Notes under the pieces: model-generated | Databases searched by the model: none | What the model was told of the DNA's origin: nothing | Seen by the model: the letters and a program-made list of their open reading frames with translations, nothing else | NCBI RefSeq assembly: GCF_002575655.3 | Contig: NC_053039.3 | Location: 240,848,622-240,912,621, forward strand | Direction: 5' to 3' | Length of the DNA: 64,000 bases | From: Aegilops tauschii subsp. strangulata | Taxonomy: Eukaryota > Streptophyta > Magnoliopsida > Poales > Poaceae | Made by a program: the position numbers and the translations under genes | Part shown: positions 23,268 through 33,168 of the stretch, in pieces | How positions within the stretch are numbered: the first letter of the stretch is position 1 | How the letters are laid out: the number at the start of each line of letters is the position of its first letter

Positions 23268-23603
23268 ATGAATTGCTTGACGAAATGGTCAGAATACTAT
23301 ACCGCTGGGCGAAAGGAGAGAAAGATCAGCTCGGAAAGCCAGGAGCGCGAGGTTCAAGAACTCAAGGCACAAGGGGCGCGGATTCCGGAGATAGTTGAAG
23401 AGCAAGTGCGAGACCAACTGGGAGCGACGATCACCGCCATTGTGCCTACCTTGATTGAGGGGCTACAGGCGTGGATGGCGGGCGGCCAACAGGGGCCGCC
23501 CCCGATTCCCAGCTTCACGGGCAGCAACTCGCACAACGCGCCGGCGGCGCCATTGCCGTCTCCGCCGGAGACACCAATGCCGCCTCCGTCATTTGACTAT
23601 TCA
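23268..23603 (+). pseudogene. CACTA second ORF, 5' fragment
   Basis: The frame contains TKWSEYYTAGRKERK, SQEREVQELKAQGARIPEIV and a Gly/Pro-rich tail (GGQQGPPPIPSFTGSNSHNA). This resembles the Glu/Gln coiled-coil plus Pro-rich segment of plant CACTA second ORFs (En/Spm Transposase_24 type proteins). It stops matching at about 23600, where the sequence turns into the reverse complement of the transposase 3' flank. The part from CAGCTTCACGGGCAGCAACTC (23512) is homologous, inverted, to about 18080-18165, the start of the 3' fragment. The two pieces therefore belong to one gene split by an inversion. Confidence 0.65.
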
Positions 23604-26600
23604 TCAAATTTGTTATTTGAAAATATCATCAAATTTGTTTTTTTTTATTTTTAATTGCATTCATTTGTGAATTGGTAAAACATTTATGAATATGAATAAA
23701 TATCATCAAATTCGAAAAAATATTCATGAATTCAAAATGTGCCCATGAAATTTAAAAATATTCATGAGTTCAAAAAATATTAACAAATTCAATACTTTTT
23801 GTGAGTTAGAAATTCAATACCAGAATAAACATAAATAAAAATTGGTATACCAGAATAAACATAAGTACCAGAATAAACATAAATAAATATTCATGAGGAC
23901 TAGAACAGAAGAAATATCATTTCAATATGTCGAAATACAATCGAGAAATGAAAACTACAATTAAAATACAATCGATCTTAGCTAGCTATCTTTTCACAAT
24001 CTTCTTGCCCTTCTTTTTCACAAATGGAGTTCTTCTGTTGAACAGACGTCCTTTAGGTAGGGTGGTCCTGCTTCTTCTTGTGGTGTATGGCACTTCATCG
24101 TCGTCGTCAAGTTCCATCTTCGGGTCGCCATACTTGTCGAAGTCTTGCTCATTGGCGACTCCATCCATTCCGATGATCTTCCTTTTGCCTCTCCTCACGA
24201 CAACAGGACTGGGCTTTGACGGGTCGGTAATGAAGAAGCATTGGTCCACTTGGGAAGCCAGTACCCATGGCTCATTTTTCGCGGTGACGTTTGCGCCCGC
24301 GGTCTTGGATTTGGCTTCGGGTATAACCATGGTGGTGAAATGCCAGTCTTCTTTTAGGACGCTCTTGGCCCATCTGACACGGATCAGGACCTTCTCTCCA
24401 GCGTAGCTCAGCTCCCAGATCTCCTCGATCCTTCCATAGTATCTATCCTTGTCGTTACCGGTGTAGGATTCCATCGTTACCCCGGAGTTCTGATAACCAT
24501 CACTCTTCATGTCCTTGTCCTCGGTGTAGAATGTGTAGCCGTTGATATCGTACGCCTCATAGGTCATCAGGTTGTGCTCGACGCCCTGTGACAAGACGAA
24601 TATGAGTTTTTCTTCCGCGGAAGAATCCTCATGTAAAGGGTACGACAGAAGCTTCTCCTTGAACCAACGCGTGAAACATGAGTTGTGCTCTTTGATTATA
24701 TCTCCGTCCGTCCTCTGTTGGCCTCGGTCATTGTACGTCTTCTCAATAAAGGTTTTGTGCTCTACCACCCAAGGATCGACCACGTCTATGTGTTGTAGCG
24801 CGACTAGGTTTGCTCTTTCAAAGTCGGCGAGTCGACCCTCGAAGTCGACATGCATTTCGCAGCGACCATCGCGGTGACCCCATCCAGCGAGCCTGCCAAG
24901 GTGCTTGTTGACAGGCAGACCAACGGGGTTCTCGATGCCTAGATAATTCGTGCAGTAGGAGATGCACTCTTCGGTCAGAAAGCCCCTGGCTATGCTTCCC
25001 TCTGGACGTGACATGTTGCGAACGTATCCTTTGATGACACCATTCATCCTTTCGAATGGCATCATGCTGTGCAGGTACGTCGACCCGAGTTGGATGATAT
25101 CCTCCATGATATGGACCAGCAGATGCACCATAACATCGAAGAATGCGGGCGGGAAGTACATCTCAAGCTCGCATAGTATCACCATGATCTCTTCCTGTGG
25201 CCTTCTGAGTTGCCTCACGCCAACCGACTTCCGAGAGATGACGTCGAAAAAGTTGCATAGGCCAAATAGCGTTTCATGGACGTGCGTTCCCACGGATTGC
25301 AACTGGAAGTATCTGCGTCATCAGCACGTGACAGTCGTGAGACTTCATCCCGCTGAACTTCTGCTTCGCTGAGTCTAGGTATCTGCTTATCTTCCCCGCG
25401 TAACCGTAAAGAAGTTTTACTCCTATGAGCCAGGTGAAAAACTGCTCGATCTCCTCCTGACTTAGAGTGAAGCACGCGGGAGGGTAGTCATTTCCAATAT
25501 TCTTGGCCTTTTTGCCTTTGCGATGACTTTCCGTGTCCTGCTTCGCCTCATCATCATCATTATTAGCGTGAAGCTCCTCCCTGATGCCCATTCATTTCAA
25601 GTCTGCCCTTGCTTTCGGCCCATCTTTGGTCTTCTCTGGCATGTTGAGCAGGGTACCAAGCAGACTCTCGCACACGTTCTTCGTGATATGCATGACATCA
25701 AGGCTGTGAGGCACACGGAGGATCTTCCAGTACGGCAAGTCCCAGAAAACAGACCTCGTTTTCCATACCTTCAACAGCGGCTCTGGCGCCTTTCGCTTCT
25801 TTCCCGGCTCTGGCGCCTTTTGCTTCTTTCCCGGCAGTGGGCAATCTTTCCAATTTTTCAACAGCTCGTCTATTTCCTCGCCATTCCTCGTACGCGAGCG
25901 TCTTCGGGGTTCGGTTTCACCATCGAACAGATCCTTGCGTTTTCTCCATGAGTCATCATCGTGAAGCCACCTTCGATGTCCCGTGAACACGGTTTTCGAA
26001 GACCCGGGATCTCTATCTAGCTGGCGATACGTTGTGTCATCCATGCACCTGACGCATCCAAAAAATCCATGAACCACCTGCCCCGCGACATATCCGTAAC
26101 CGAGACAGTCGTGCACCGTCGTGAGCAGTGCGGCTCTCAAAGGGAAATATTCTTTCTCTGCGGTGTCCCACGTATTGGCTGGCGTTTTCCACAGCGTGTC
26201 TAGCTCCTCTTTCAGCAGCCCCAGATACAGATTGATGTCGTTCCCTGGTTGTTTCGGCCCTTCAATTAGCATACTCATGTGAATGTACTTCCTCTTCATG
26301 CACAACCAGGGGGGAAGGTTGTACATCCACACAAACACAGGCCAGGTGCTATGTGTGCTTCTCTGGCTGCCAAACGGATTGACTCCATCGGTGCTCACGC
26401 CCAGCACGATGTTCCTTGGATCGTCCCCAAATTCTGGGTGTTCGAAGTTCAACGCTTGCCACTGGCTCGCATCCTTAGGGTGACTCGGCATCTTGTCTTT
26501 TTTATTTATCTCCGAATCATTTCCGTCATCTTCTCGCTTCTTCTCCTCCCTATCCGCGTGCCAACGCAGGAGCTTTGCTAGCTTAGGGTCCGCGAAGTAC

Positions 26601-26718
26601 CGCTGCAGACGAGGAGTGATCGGAAAGTACCACACCACTTTTCGAGGAGCTTTCTTCCTCTTCTTGTATCGAGTGACGCCGCACACCGGACATATGGTAG
26701 ACTCCGCGTGCTCGTCCC
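23604..26718 (-). repeat. Right arm of the 3.1-kb inverted duplication in the CACTA
   Basis: It is the reverse complement of 18164-21241, with the arms separated by about 2.36 kb. The outer boundary is inside the transposase gene, at CTCGTCCC 26711-26718. The inner boundary is in the AT-rich repeats. The high identity makes the pair a potential long hairpin in RNA. Confidence 0.9.
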
Positions 26719-27517
26719 GATAAATGATGCAATTGTTCATGCACACATGGTATTTCACGTGCGGTAAATCCAGAGGAGACACTATTTTCTTCGCCTCCTC
26801 GAAACTGGTCGGGCACTTGTTCCCCTTGGGAAGACATTTGTGCCAGAATGACATGTTCTCGTCGAAGCATGCGTCGGTCATTTTGTGTTTTACCTTCATC
26901 TCCAGAGCCATGAGCGTTACTTTCAGGCGGGTATCCTCGGGCCTGCATCCTTCATACAATGGAGTAACCGCGTCTATCTCTAGTTGATCCAGCTTGGCTT
27001 TCTCTCGGGCGGCAGCTCTTTCGTTATCCGTCTGCTTGAGAAGCAGCTCTTGAATATGAGGGTCCTGCACCCAGCCCATCGATGGTCCATCATCGTCTGC
27101 TCCGGCATCTTCATCTTCATGATCATGCCCTTCGTCTGCTTCGGCATCTTCCTCATCATCATGGCTGGCATCTTCTGCATGATGACTGTGTACTGCATCT
27201 AGTTCGTGATCATGTCCTGGAGATTCTTCGTCTTCTCGCCCGCCCTTGGCGCGGTTGTCTTGCTGCCCTTCCTCATTTCTTGCCCGGCCCCCATGGACGA
27301 CTTCATAATCATGTTCATCACCTTGCCACCGATAGCCATCCATGAAACCACGCAAGAGCAGGTGGTCCCGCACCTGTACGGAATCCGGGTCCATAAGGCT
27401 CTTCAGCTTGCATCTTCGACACGGCCATCTTATCTCCGTCTCGTTCTTTTGAAGCATCTCGGCCTTCGCGGAGCTCAAAAACCTATTCACGATGCCTTCG
27501 GTCATCGTGCGGACCAT
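23986..27517 (-). pseudogene. TNP2-type CACTA transposase, near full-length minus-strand copy
   Basis: The start chosen is ATG 27517 (MVRTMTEGIVNRFLSS), right after a splice-acceptor-like CCCGCAG. Order: Transpos_assoc-like domain (about residues 1-70, WPCRRCKLKSLMD, HLLLRGFMDGY), an acidic His/Asp/Glu-rich linker (90-165), Transposase_21 (about 270-640, CPVCGVTRYKKRK, GVSTDGVNPFG, SLDVMHITKNVCESLLG), DUF4218 (LFGLCNFFDVISRKS) and DUF4216 (YYGRIEEIWELSY), ending in a basic tail KKKGKKIVKR. Lesions are an in-frame TGA at 25592-25594 and a frameshift near 25295 shared with the plus copy. It would recognise the CACTA ends and cut them; this copy is disabled unless read-through and frameshifting occur. 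Confidence 0.92.
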
Positions 27518-27999
27518 GGTCGCCTGCGGGGTTGAGCAAAACGATATTTTAGAACCAAAAAAAATTGGCATGACTTCGCCTAAAAATAGGACCAAAAAGA
27601 ATGCATAGTGCCAAATTCTCGCCGAAACGGAAATGAATCAACATTCCGGCAAAATATTGGCAACTATCGCATTTCAAATACCGGTACCTGCAAACACAAA
27701 CATATGCAACACCACAAACATATGCAACACCACAAACATACGTAGATCTAGGCCATAAAAAGTGCATGTGCACGTTGTTGGAGGGAGAAAAAAGTAGATC
27801 TACAACATAAAGAAAGCTTTCCCCTTAATTACCTATCAAAAAAGGAAATTTAACCACTTAATTTGGGTGAATCTATGGTGCAAATGAGGTGAGGAGGAGG
27901 AGGCAGCCGAGACAAGCTTGGAGGAGGAGGTGGAGAGAATGAAGTGGGGAAAGTGAGTGTGGTAGGTGGCTGTCCAAAATATCTAGCTGCTCTCAGGTT
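27518..27999 (-). promoter_or_regulatory. 5' flank of the minus-strand transposase
   Basis: The segment contains an apparent intron acceptor directly before the start codon, a tandem CATATGCAACACCACAAA repeat at about 27704-27740, and a purine-rich stretch at 27885-27960. Transcription of the transposase would start here or in the subterminal array. No clear TATA box is visible. Confidence 0.4.
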
Positions 28000-28380
28000 A
28001 CCAATGGCGCACCACCTAACAATGTGCCATTAGTAACCCTGGTTACTAATGGCGCACCTGTTACGTAGTGGCGCACCGTGGTTGTGGTGCGCCATTACTA
28101 GTTTGAACTAGTAATGGCGCACCATACCCTGGTGCGCCATTACTAGTTTTGAAAAAAATAAAAAAATTGTTAATAGTGGCGCACAGAGTGTGTGGTGCGC
28201 CATTACTAGTTTTGGAAAAAAAAATTAGTAGTGGCGCACCGTGGGTGTGGTGCGCCATTAGTGATATGGACACTAATGGAGTACCTACACATGGTGCGCC
28301 ACTGCTATATAGCAGTGGCGCACCACATATGTGGTGCGCCATTAATGTCCATATTAGCTATAGCCCTTTTCCTAGTAGTG
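28000..28380. repeat. Right subterminal repeats and TIR of the CACTA
   Basis: At least ten GGTGCGCCA / TGGCGCACC units in alternating orientation form small palindromes such as GGCGCACCACATATGTGGTG. They end in TAGCCCTTTTCCTAGTAGTG at 28380, followed by the target duplication AAT. Confidence 0.92.
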
Positions 28381-28383
28381 AAT

Positions 28384-30373
28384 GCAAAAACAAAATATGA
28401 ATTGGTTTGACACAGCACTTATATAGTGATTTGCTTTCTTACACTAATGGATCTCATGAAGGTTTTGTTGAGTTTTGTGTGATTGAAGTTTTCAAGTTTT
28501 GGGTTATCTTACGATGGATGAAGGTATAAGGAGTAGAAGAGCCTAAGCTTGGGGATGCCCCGGCATCCCAAGCTACTATCCAAAAATGAGCAACCAACTA
28601 AGCTTGGGGATTCCCCCGAGTGGCATCCCCTCTTTCTTCTAACGACTATCGGTATTTTACTCGAAGCTATATTTTTATTCATCACATACTATGTGTTTTG
28701 TTTGGAGCGTCTTGTATGATATGAGTCTTTGCTTGTTTTATTTTGTATTTTAAGTCTTGATTCCTTGCTGGACACACCTATTTGAGAGAGCCAAAATTAT
28801 GTCATGACCTGTTAGAATTGCTCTCTATGCTTCACTTCAATTTTTACGAGCTATGGACTTGCTCTAGTGCTTCACTTATATCTTTTTGAGCATGGTGTGC
28901 TTTAGTATTTTTGAAGAAATGCTCTCTTGCTTCATTTAGATTTATTTGAGAGTTAGTAAAAATTTTAATAAATTCTCTCTTGCTTCACTTAAAATTTGAG
29001 AGAAAAAAATTTGTGCTCATGATCTTCACTTATATTTGTTTGAGCTTATGAAAAGCAACACATGAAAATTAGTCCCAGGGTGATAGATATCCAAGAAGGA
29101 TATAATAAAAACTTTCATGAAGATCATTGGAAAAAATAAACTTGATTCTTAGTAATAGTTTTGAGATATGATGATGTGATATGTGAGTTATCTTGATGAG
29201 TGTGCTTTAGTAAGAATATTGGTGTTAAGGTTTGTGATTCCCTATGCAAGCACGACAGTCAATAGTCATGCAATGAAATTATATCCTACTTGTGGTGCAT
29301 TATTCGGTGTTAATTATGCTTAATGCTCGCTTATGAGATTATCCGTTTCTTGGTTGGTCGCTTCTCAATCTTTTGCTAGCCTTCATTTTGCACTAAGTAT
29401 GATATCTACGATATCTACTTGTGCATCCAAAATCGTTTAAACCAGTTTTGCCACATGAAACCACTATATCTACCTATATGCAGTATGCTTTTGCCGTTCT
29501 AAGCAAATTTGTATGTGGCATCTCTAATTTTGAAAATAAACTTCTCTTTTGTGTGTTCGTTTCGCTCGCGGAGCGGTGAGGGTGGCTAATATTTTCCATG
29601 CTAGATGTGTTATTCTCAAGATGAGTGTTTATTCACTTGTCATTGCACGAGAGTAAGGCAAAGGTATTAGGGATGCCCAGTCCCGAAATGAAAAATTAAT
29701 TTACTTTATGTTGTTAAATAATAAATTCCTTGGAAAGTGTTGGTATGGAAGGCAACCGTGGATACGGCTAGCCATGGAAAGTGAAAGTATGGTTGAAAAA
29801 GGGATAAACTTCATTTTTTATTTGGGAACCGCCTATGATATATCTAGCATGGAAAGTGTTGGGAACTCAAAGTCGTTTTCGTTGGTGGGAAGGATACACC
29901 TCCCAAAATGTTTTTATCTCTAAGTTTTTCTCTTTGAGCTATGTCACCTCTACAAATCCCTACTTCCCTCTGCGAAGGGCCTTTCTTTTACCTTATGCAA
30001 TTTTTATCTTTGAATTTGAGTCTCCATCTTCTCTTATAAAAGCACCAACTAGGAGGCAATATGATCGTACTTGAGTATTGGTTGTAGCTAATATGTGAGA
30101 GTGTTTCATGAATGGATCAACGGTTGAGCATGATGGGCTAGGGGTAACTTATTTTAGCGTTGATATTTTGAAAGACATGGTTGCTTATTGATATGCTTGA
30201 GTATTTAAATTATCATGTCAAAACAAGACTATTGCTTTGAACAATATAAAAGTCCAAATGTCCATGCTACAAAGAAAGAAATATGATATGACATGATAGG
30301 CAGCATTCCACATCAAAAATTATGTTTATCACTTCCCTACTCGAGGACGAGTAGGAGTTAAGCTTGGGGATGC
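28384..30373 (+). other. 3' internal region of the 9196-32055 retrotransposon, no gene
   Basis: This is AT-rich noncoding DNA that continues the element after the CACTA. It contains two polypurine-like hairpins (28543-28630), a block with repeated TGCTCTCTTGCTTCA-like sequence (28800-29040), and homology to 8745-8790 at about 29204. It ends in TTAAGCTTGGGGATGC, the polypurine tract before the LTR at 30374. Short ORFs (29708-30074) have no recognisable content. Confidence 0.7.
28543..28630 (+). other. Paired polypurine-like hairpins
   Basis: TAAGCTTGGGGATGCC is followed by GGCATCCCAAGCT, and about 58 nt later TAAGCTTGGGGATTCC is followed by GGCATCCCC. Each copy can pair with its neighbour and repeats the sequence found at the true polypurine tract beside the LTR. 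Equivalent pairs exist in the elements at 36024-43155 and 51335-54762. Confidence 0.6.
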
Positions 30374-30938
30374 TGATACGTCTCCAACGTATCGATAATT
30401 TTTTATTGTTCCATGTTGTTATATTATCAATATTGGATGTTTTATAATCATTTTATAGTCATTTTATATCATTTTTTGGTACTAACCTATTGACATAGTG
30501 CCAAGTGTCAGTTGTTGTTTTCTGCATGTTTTTAACATCGCCGGAAATCAATATCAAACGGAGTCCAAACACAACGGAACTTTACGGAGATTGTTTTTGG
30601 ACCAGAAGGAACATAATGGGCCCTGGCTGCGCCTGGGGGTGCTCCGAGGAGAGCACACCCCACCAGGGCGCGCCAGGAGGCCCAGGCACGCCCTGGTGGG
30701 TTGTGCCCACCTCGGGTGCCCCCCAGACCGCCTCTTTGCTCTATAAATGCCCCAATATTCCCAAAACCCTAGGGGAGTCGATGAAATATTGATCCAGCCG
30801 CCGCAGAGTCCTGAACCACCAGATCCAATCTAGACACCATCTCGGATGGGGTTCACCACCTCCATTGGTACCTCTCCGATGATGCGTGAGTAGTTCTTTG
30901 TAGACCTTGGGGTCCGTAGTTAGTATCTAGATGGCTTC

Positions 30939-30943
30939 CTCTC

Positions 30944-30974
<31 letters not shown>
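30939..30974. repeat. (CT)n microsatellite in the 3' LTR
   Basis: It is a 36-bp CT run with one interruption. The matching place in the 5' LTR (about 9761-9770) has a shorter run, so the tract expanded or contracted after insertion. Confidence 0.9.
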
Positions 30975-30977
<3 letters not shown>

Positions 30978-31016
30978 TTCTCAATACAATGATCTCTTGG
31001 AGATCCATATGATGTA

Positions 31017-31097
31017 CTCCCTCTGTAAACTAATATAAGAACGTTTAGATTAATACTTTAGTATTCTAAATGCTCTTATATTAGTTTACAGAGGGAG
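31017..31097. mobile_element. Stowaway MITE (Tc1/mariner type), 81 bp
   Basis: It is an almost perfect palindrome, CTCCCTCTGTAAACTAATAT to ATATTAGTTTACAGAGGGAG, flanked by TA target sites (31015-31016 and 31098-31099). The 5' LTR has the empty site GATGTAACTC at the same place, so the MITE inserted after the retrotransposon. Confidence 0.95.
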
Positions 31098-32060
31098 TAA
31101 CTCTTTTTGCGGTGTGTTTGTTGGGATCGATGAACTTTGAGTTTATGATTAGATCTATCTTTTTACATCCATGAAAGTTATTTGAGTTTCTTTGATCTCT
31201 TATATGCATGATTGCTTATAGCCTCGCATTTCTTCTCCGATATTTGGGTTTCGTTTGGCCAACTTGATCTGTTTATCTTGCAATGGGAAGAGGTGCTTTG
31301 TAGTGGGTTCGATCTTACGGTGCTTGATCCCAGTGACAGAAGGGGAACCGACACGTATGTATCGTTGCTACTAAGGATAAAACGATGGGGTCTATGTCTA
31401 CATCATGTCATCGTTCTTATTGCATTACTCCGTTTCTCCATGAACTTAATACACTAGATGCATGCTGGATAGCGGTCGATGTGTGGAGTAATAGTAATAG
31501 ATGCAGGCAGGAGTCGGTCTACTAATCTTGGACGTGATGCCTATATAATGATCATTGCCGGGATATCGTCATGAGAATTTGAAGTTCTATCAATTGCCCA
31601 ATAGTAATTTGTTCACCCACCGTTTGCTATTTTTCTCGAGAGAAGTCACTAGTGAAACCTACGGCCCCCGGGTCTCTTTCTCATATATTTGCCTTTGCGA
31701 TATACTTTTCCTTTGCATTTATTTTCAGATATATTAAACCAAAAATACAAAAATACCTTGCTTCAATTTATTCTTATTTATTTTATTTGGTGTTCGATCT
31801 ATCAATCTACTACAATTTTATCTCACGTCCGTTTGCCTATCTTGAGGCGCCGTACCCGAAAGGGATTGACAACCCCTTTTACACGTCGGGTTGCGAGGAT
31901 TGTTATCTATGTGCAGGGGTTGTCTACGTTGTGTTGCTTGGTTCTCCTACTGGTTTGATAACCTTGGTTTCATATCCAAGGGAAATACCTACCACTGCTG
32001 TGCTGCACCATCCCTTCCTATTTGGGGAAATACCGAGTAGCTTCAAGCGACATTATATAT

Positions 32061-33168
32061 TGCCATGCAACTTCCATTGTTCCGTTATTATGACACACAT
32101 CATCATTGTCATATTGCTTTGCATGATCATATAGCTGACATAGTATTTGTGGTTCAGCCATCGTTCATCATTTTTATACATGTTACGCAGCTTACGCTAG
32201 ATCATTGCACATCCTTGTACACTGCCAGAGGCATTCATACAGAGTCATATTTTGAGCTAGTATCGAGTTGGAAGTAAATAGAAGTGTGATGATCGTCATT
32301 ATTCATTATGAGAGCATTGTCTCAGCAAGGAAATAAAAAAAGAGGCCAAAAGAGACCACTAAAAAATAATGAGAGAAAAGGAGAGAAGGGGCAATGTTAC
32401 TATGTTTTTTCCACACTTGTGCTTCAAAGTATCACCATATTTTTCGTATAGAGAGTCTCCTATGTAGTCACTTCCATATACTAGTAGAAAATTTTCATTA
32501 TAGAACTTGGCTTGTAAATACCAATGATAGGCTTCCTCAAATGCCCGAGGTCTAGAGAAAGCAAGTTGGATGCACACCCACTTAGTTATCAGTTTGAGCT
32601 TACATACACTTATAGCTCTTAGTGCATCTATTGCATGGCAATCCCTACTCCTTGCATTGACATCAATTGATGGGCAGCTACATAGCCCATTTATTAGCCT
32701 CGTTGATGTGAGACTTTCTCCTTTTTTGTCTTCTCCAAATTAATCTCTACCACCGCATTGTATTCCACCCATAGTGCTATATCCATGGCTTGCGCTCATG
32801 TATTGCGTGGGGGTTGAAAAAGCTGAAGCATGTTAAAAAGTATGAACCAATTGCTTGGCTGACACCGGGGTAGTGCATGATTTATACTTTGCGTTAAGAA
32901 GATGGAGCATGGCAAGGCTATATGATTTTGTAGGGATAGCGTTCTTCAGCATTTATATTTTGAAAGGCACAATCATTTGTTCATACTCCTGAGTATTAAT
33001 GTATTTATGTCAAATTATAGACTACTACTTTGAATCATTTGGATCTAAATATTCATACCATAAAATAAAGATTACATGATAGACATGTTAGGTAGAATTC
33101 CACATCAAAAATTCTGTTTTTATCATTTACCTACTCGAGAACGAGCAGGAATTAAGCTTGGGGATGCT
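32061..33168 (+). mobile_element. Right part of the second Athila-like element, internal 3' region
   Basis: It continues 8720-9195 after removal of the insertion and aligns with 4755-5844. It ends in TTAAGCTTGGGGATGCT directly before the LTR at 33169. No plus-strand coding sequence is supported. A short antisense frame (32359-32577) is related to sequence beside 4558-5145. Confidence 0.8.

Larger units (their letters stand above)
14859..28380. mobile_element. CACTA (En/Spm-type) DNA transposon with internal inverted duplication
   Basis: The ends read CACTACTAGAAAAAGGGCT at 14859 and the inverse of CACTACTAGGAAAAGGGCT at 28380, flanked by the 3-bp target duplication AAT. Subterminal DNA on both sides consists of short GGTGCGCCA / TGGCGCACC palindromes. 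Inside are a TNP2-type transposase on the minus strand, a second partial copy on the plus strand forming a palindrome of about 3.1-kb arms, and a second gene split into two opposite-strand pieces. All coding copies carry stops or frameshifts, so the element is not autonomous as it stands. Confidence 0.95.
9196..32055 (+). mobile_element. Complete non-autonomous Athila-like retrotransposon with nested LINE and CACTA
   Basis: LTRs at 9196-10786 and 30374-32055 are flanked by the 5-bp target duplication TATAT (9191-9195, 32056-32060). The empty site reads GAGATATATTGCC, as preserved in the related element at about 4748. The internal part carries a degenerate tRNA-Asp primer site, one broken gag-like ORF, a conserved hairpin, a pair of polypurine-like hairpins and no pol gene. 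It is enlarged by a LINE (11268-13796) and a CACTA element (14859-28380), each with its own target duplication. Without them the element would be about 6.8 kb. Confidence 0.9.
30374..32055 (+). repeat. 3' LTR of the 9196-32055 retrotransposon
   Basis: It aligns with 9196-10786 and ends GCTTCAAGCGACATTA (CA to TA at the terminus). Extra length comes from a Stowaway MITE (31017-31097) and a longer CT run (30939-30974). Divergence from the 5' LTR is visibly greater than between the LTRs of the 36024-43155 element. Confidence 0.9.

Noticed and set aside
23986..27517. An active autonomous transposase
   Set aside because: An in-frame TGA and a frameshift interrupt the gene, and the second copy is also broken.
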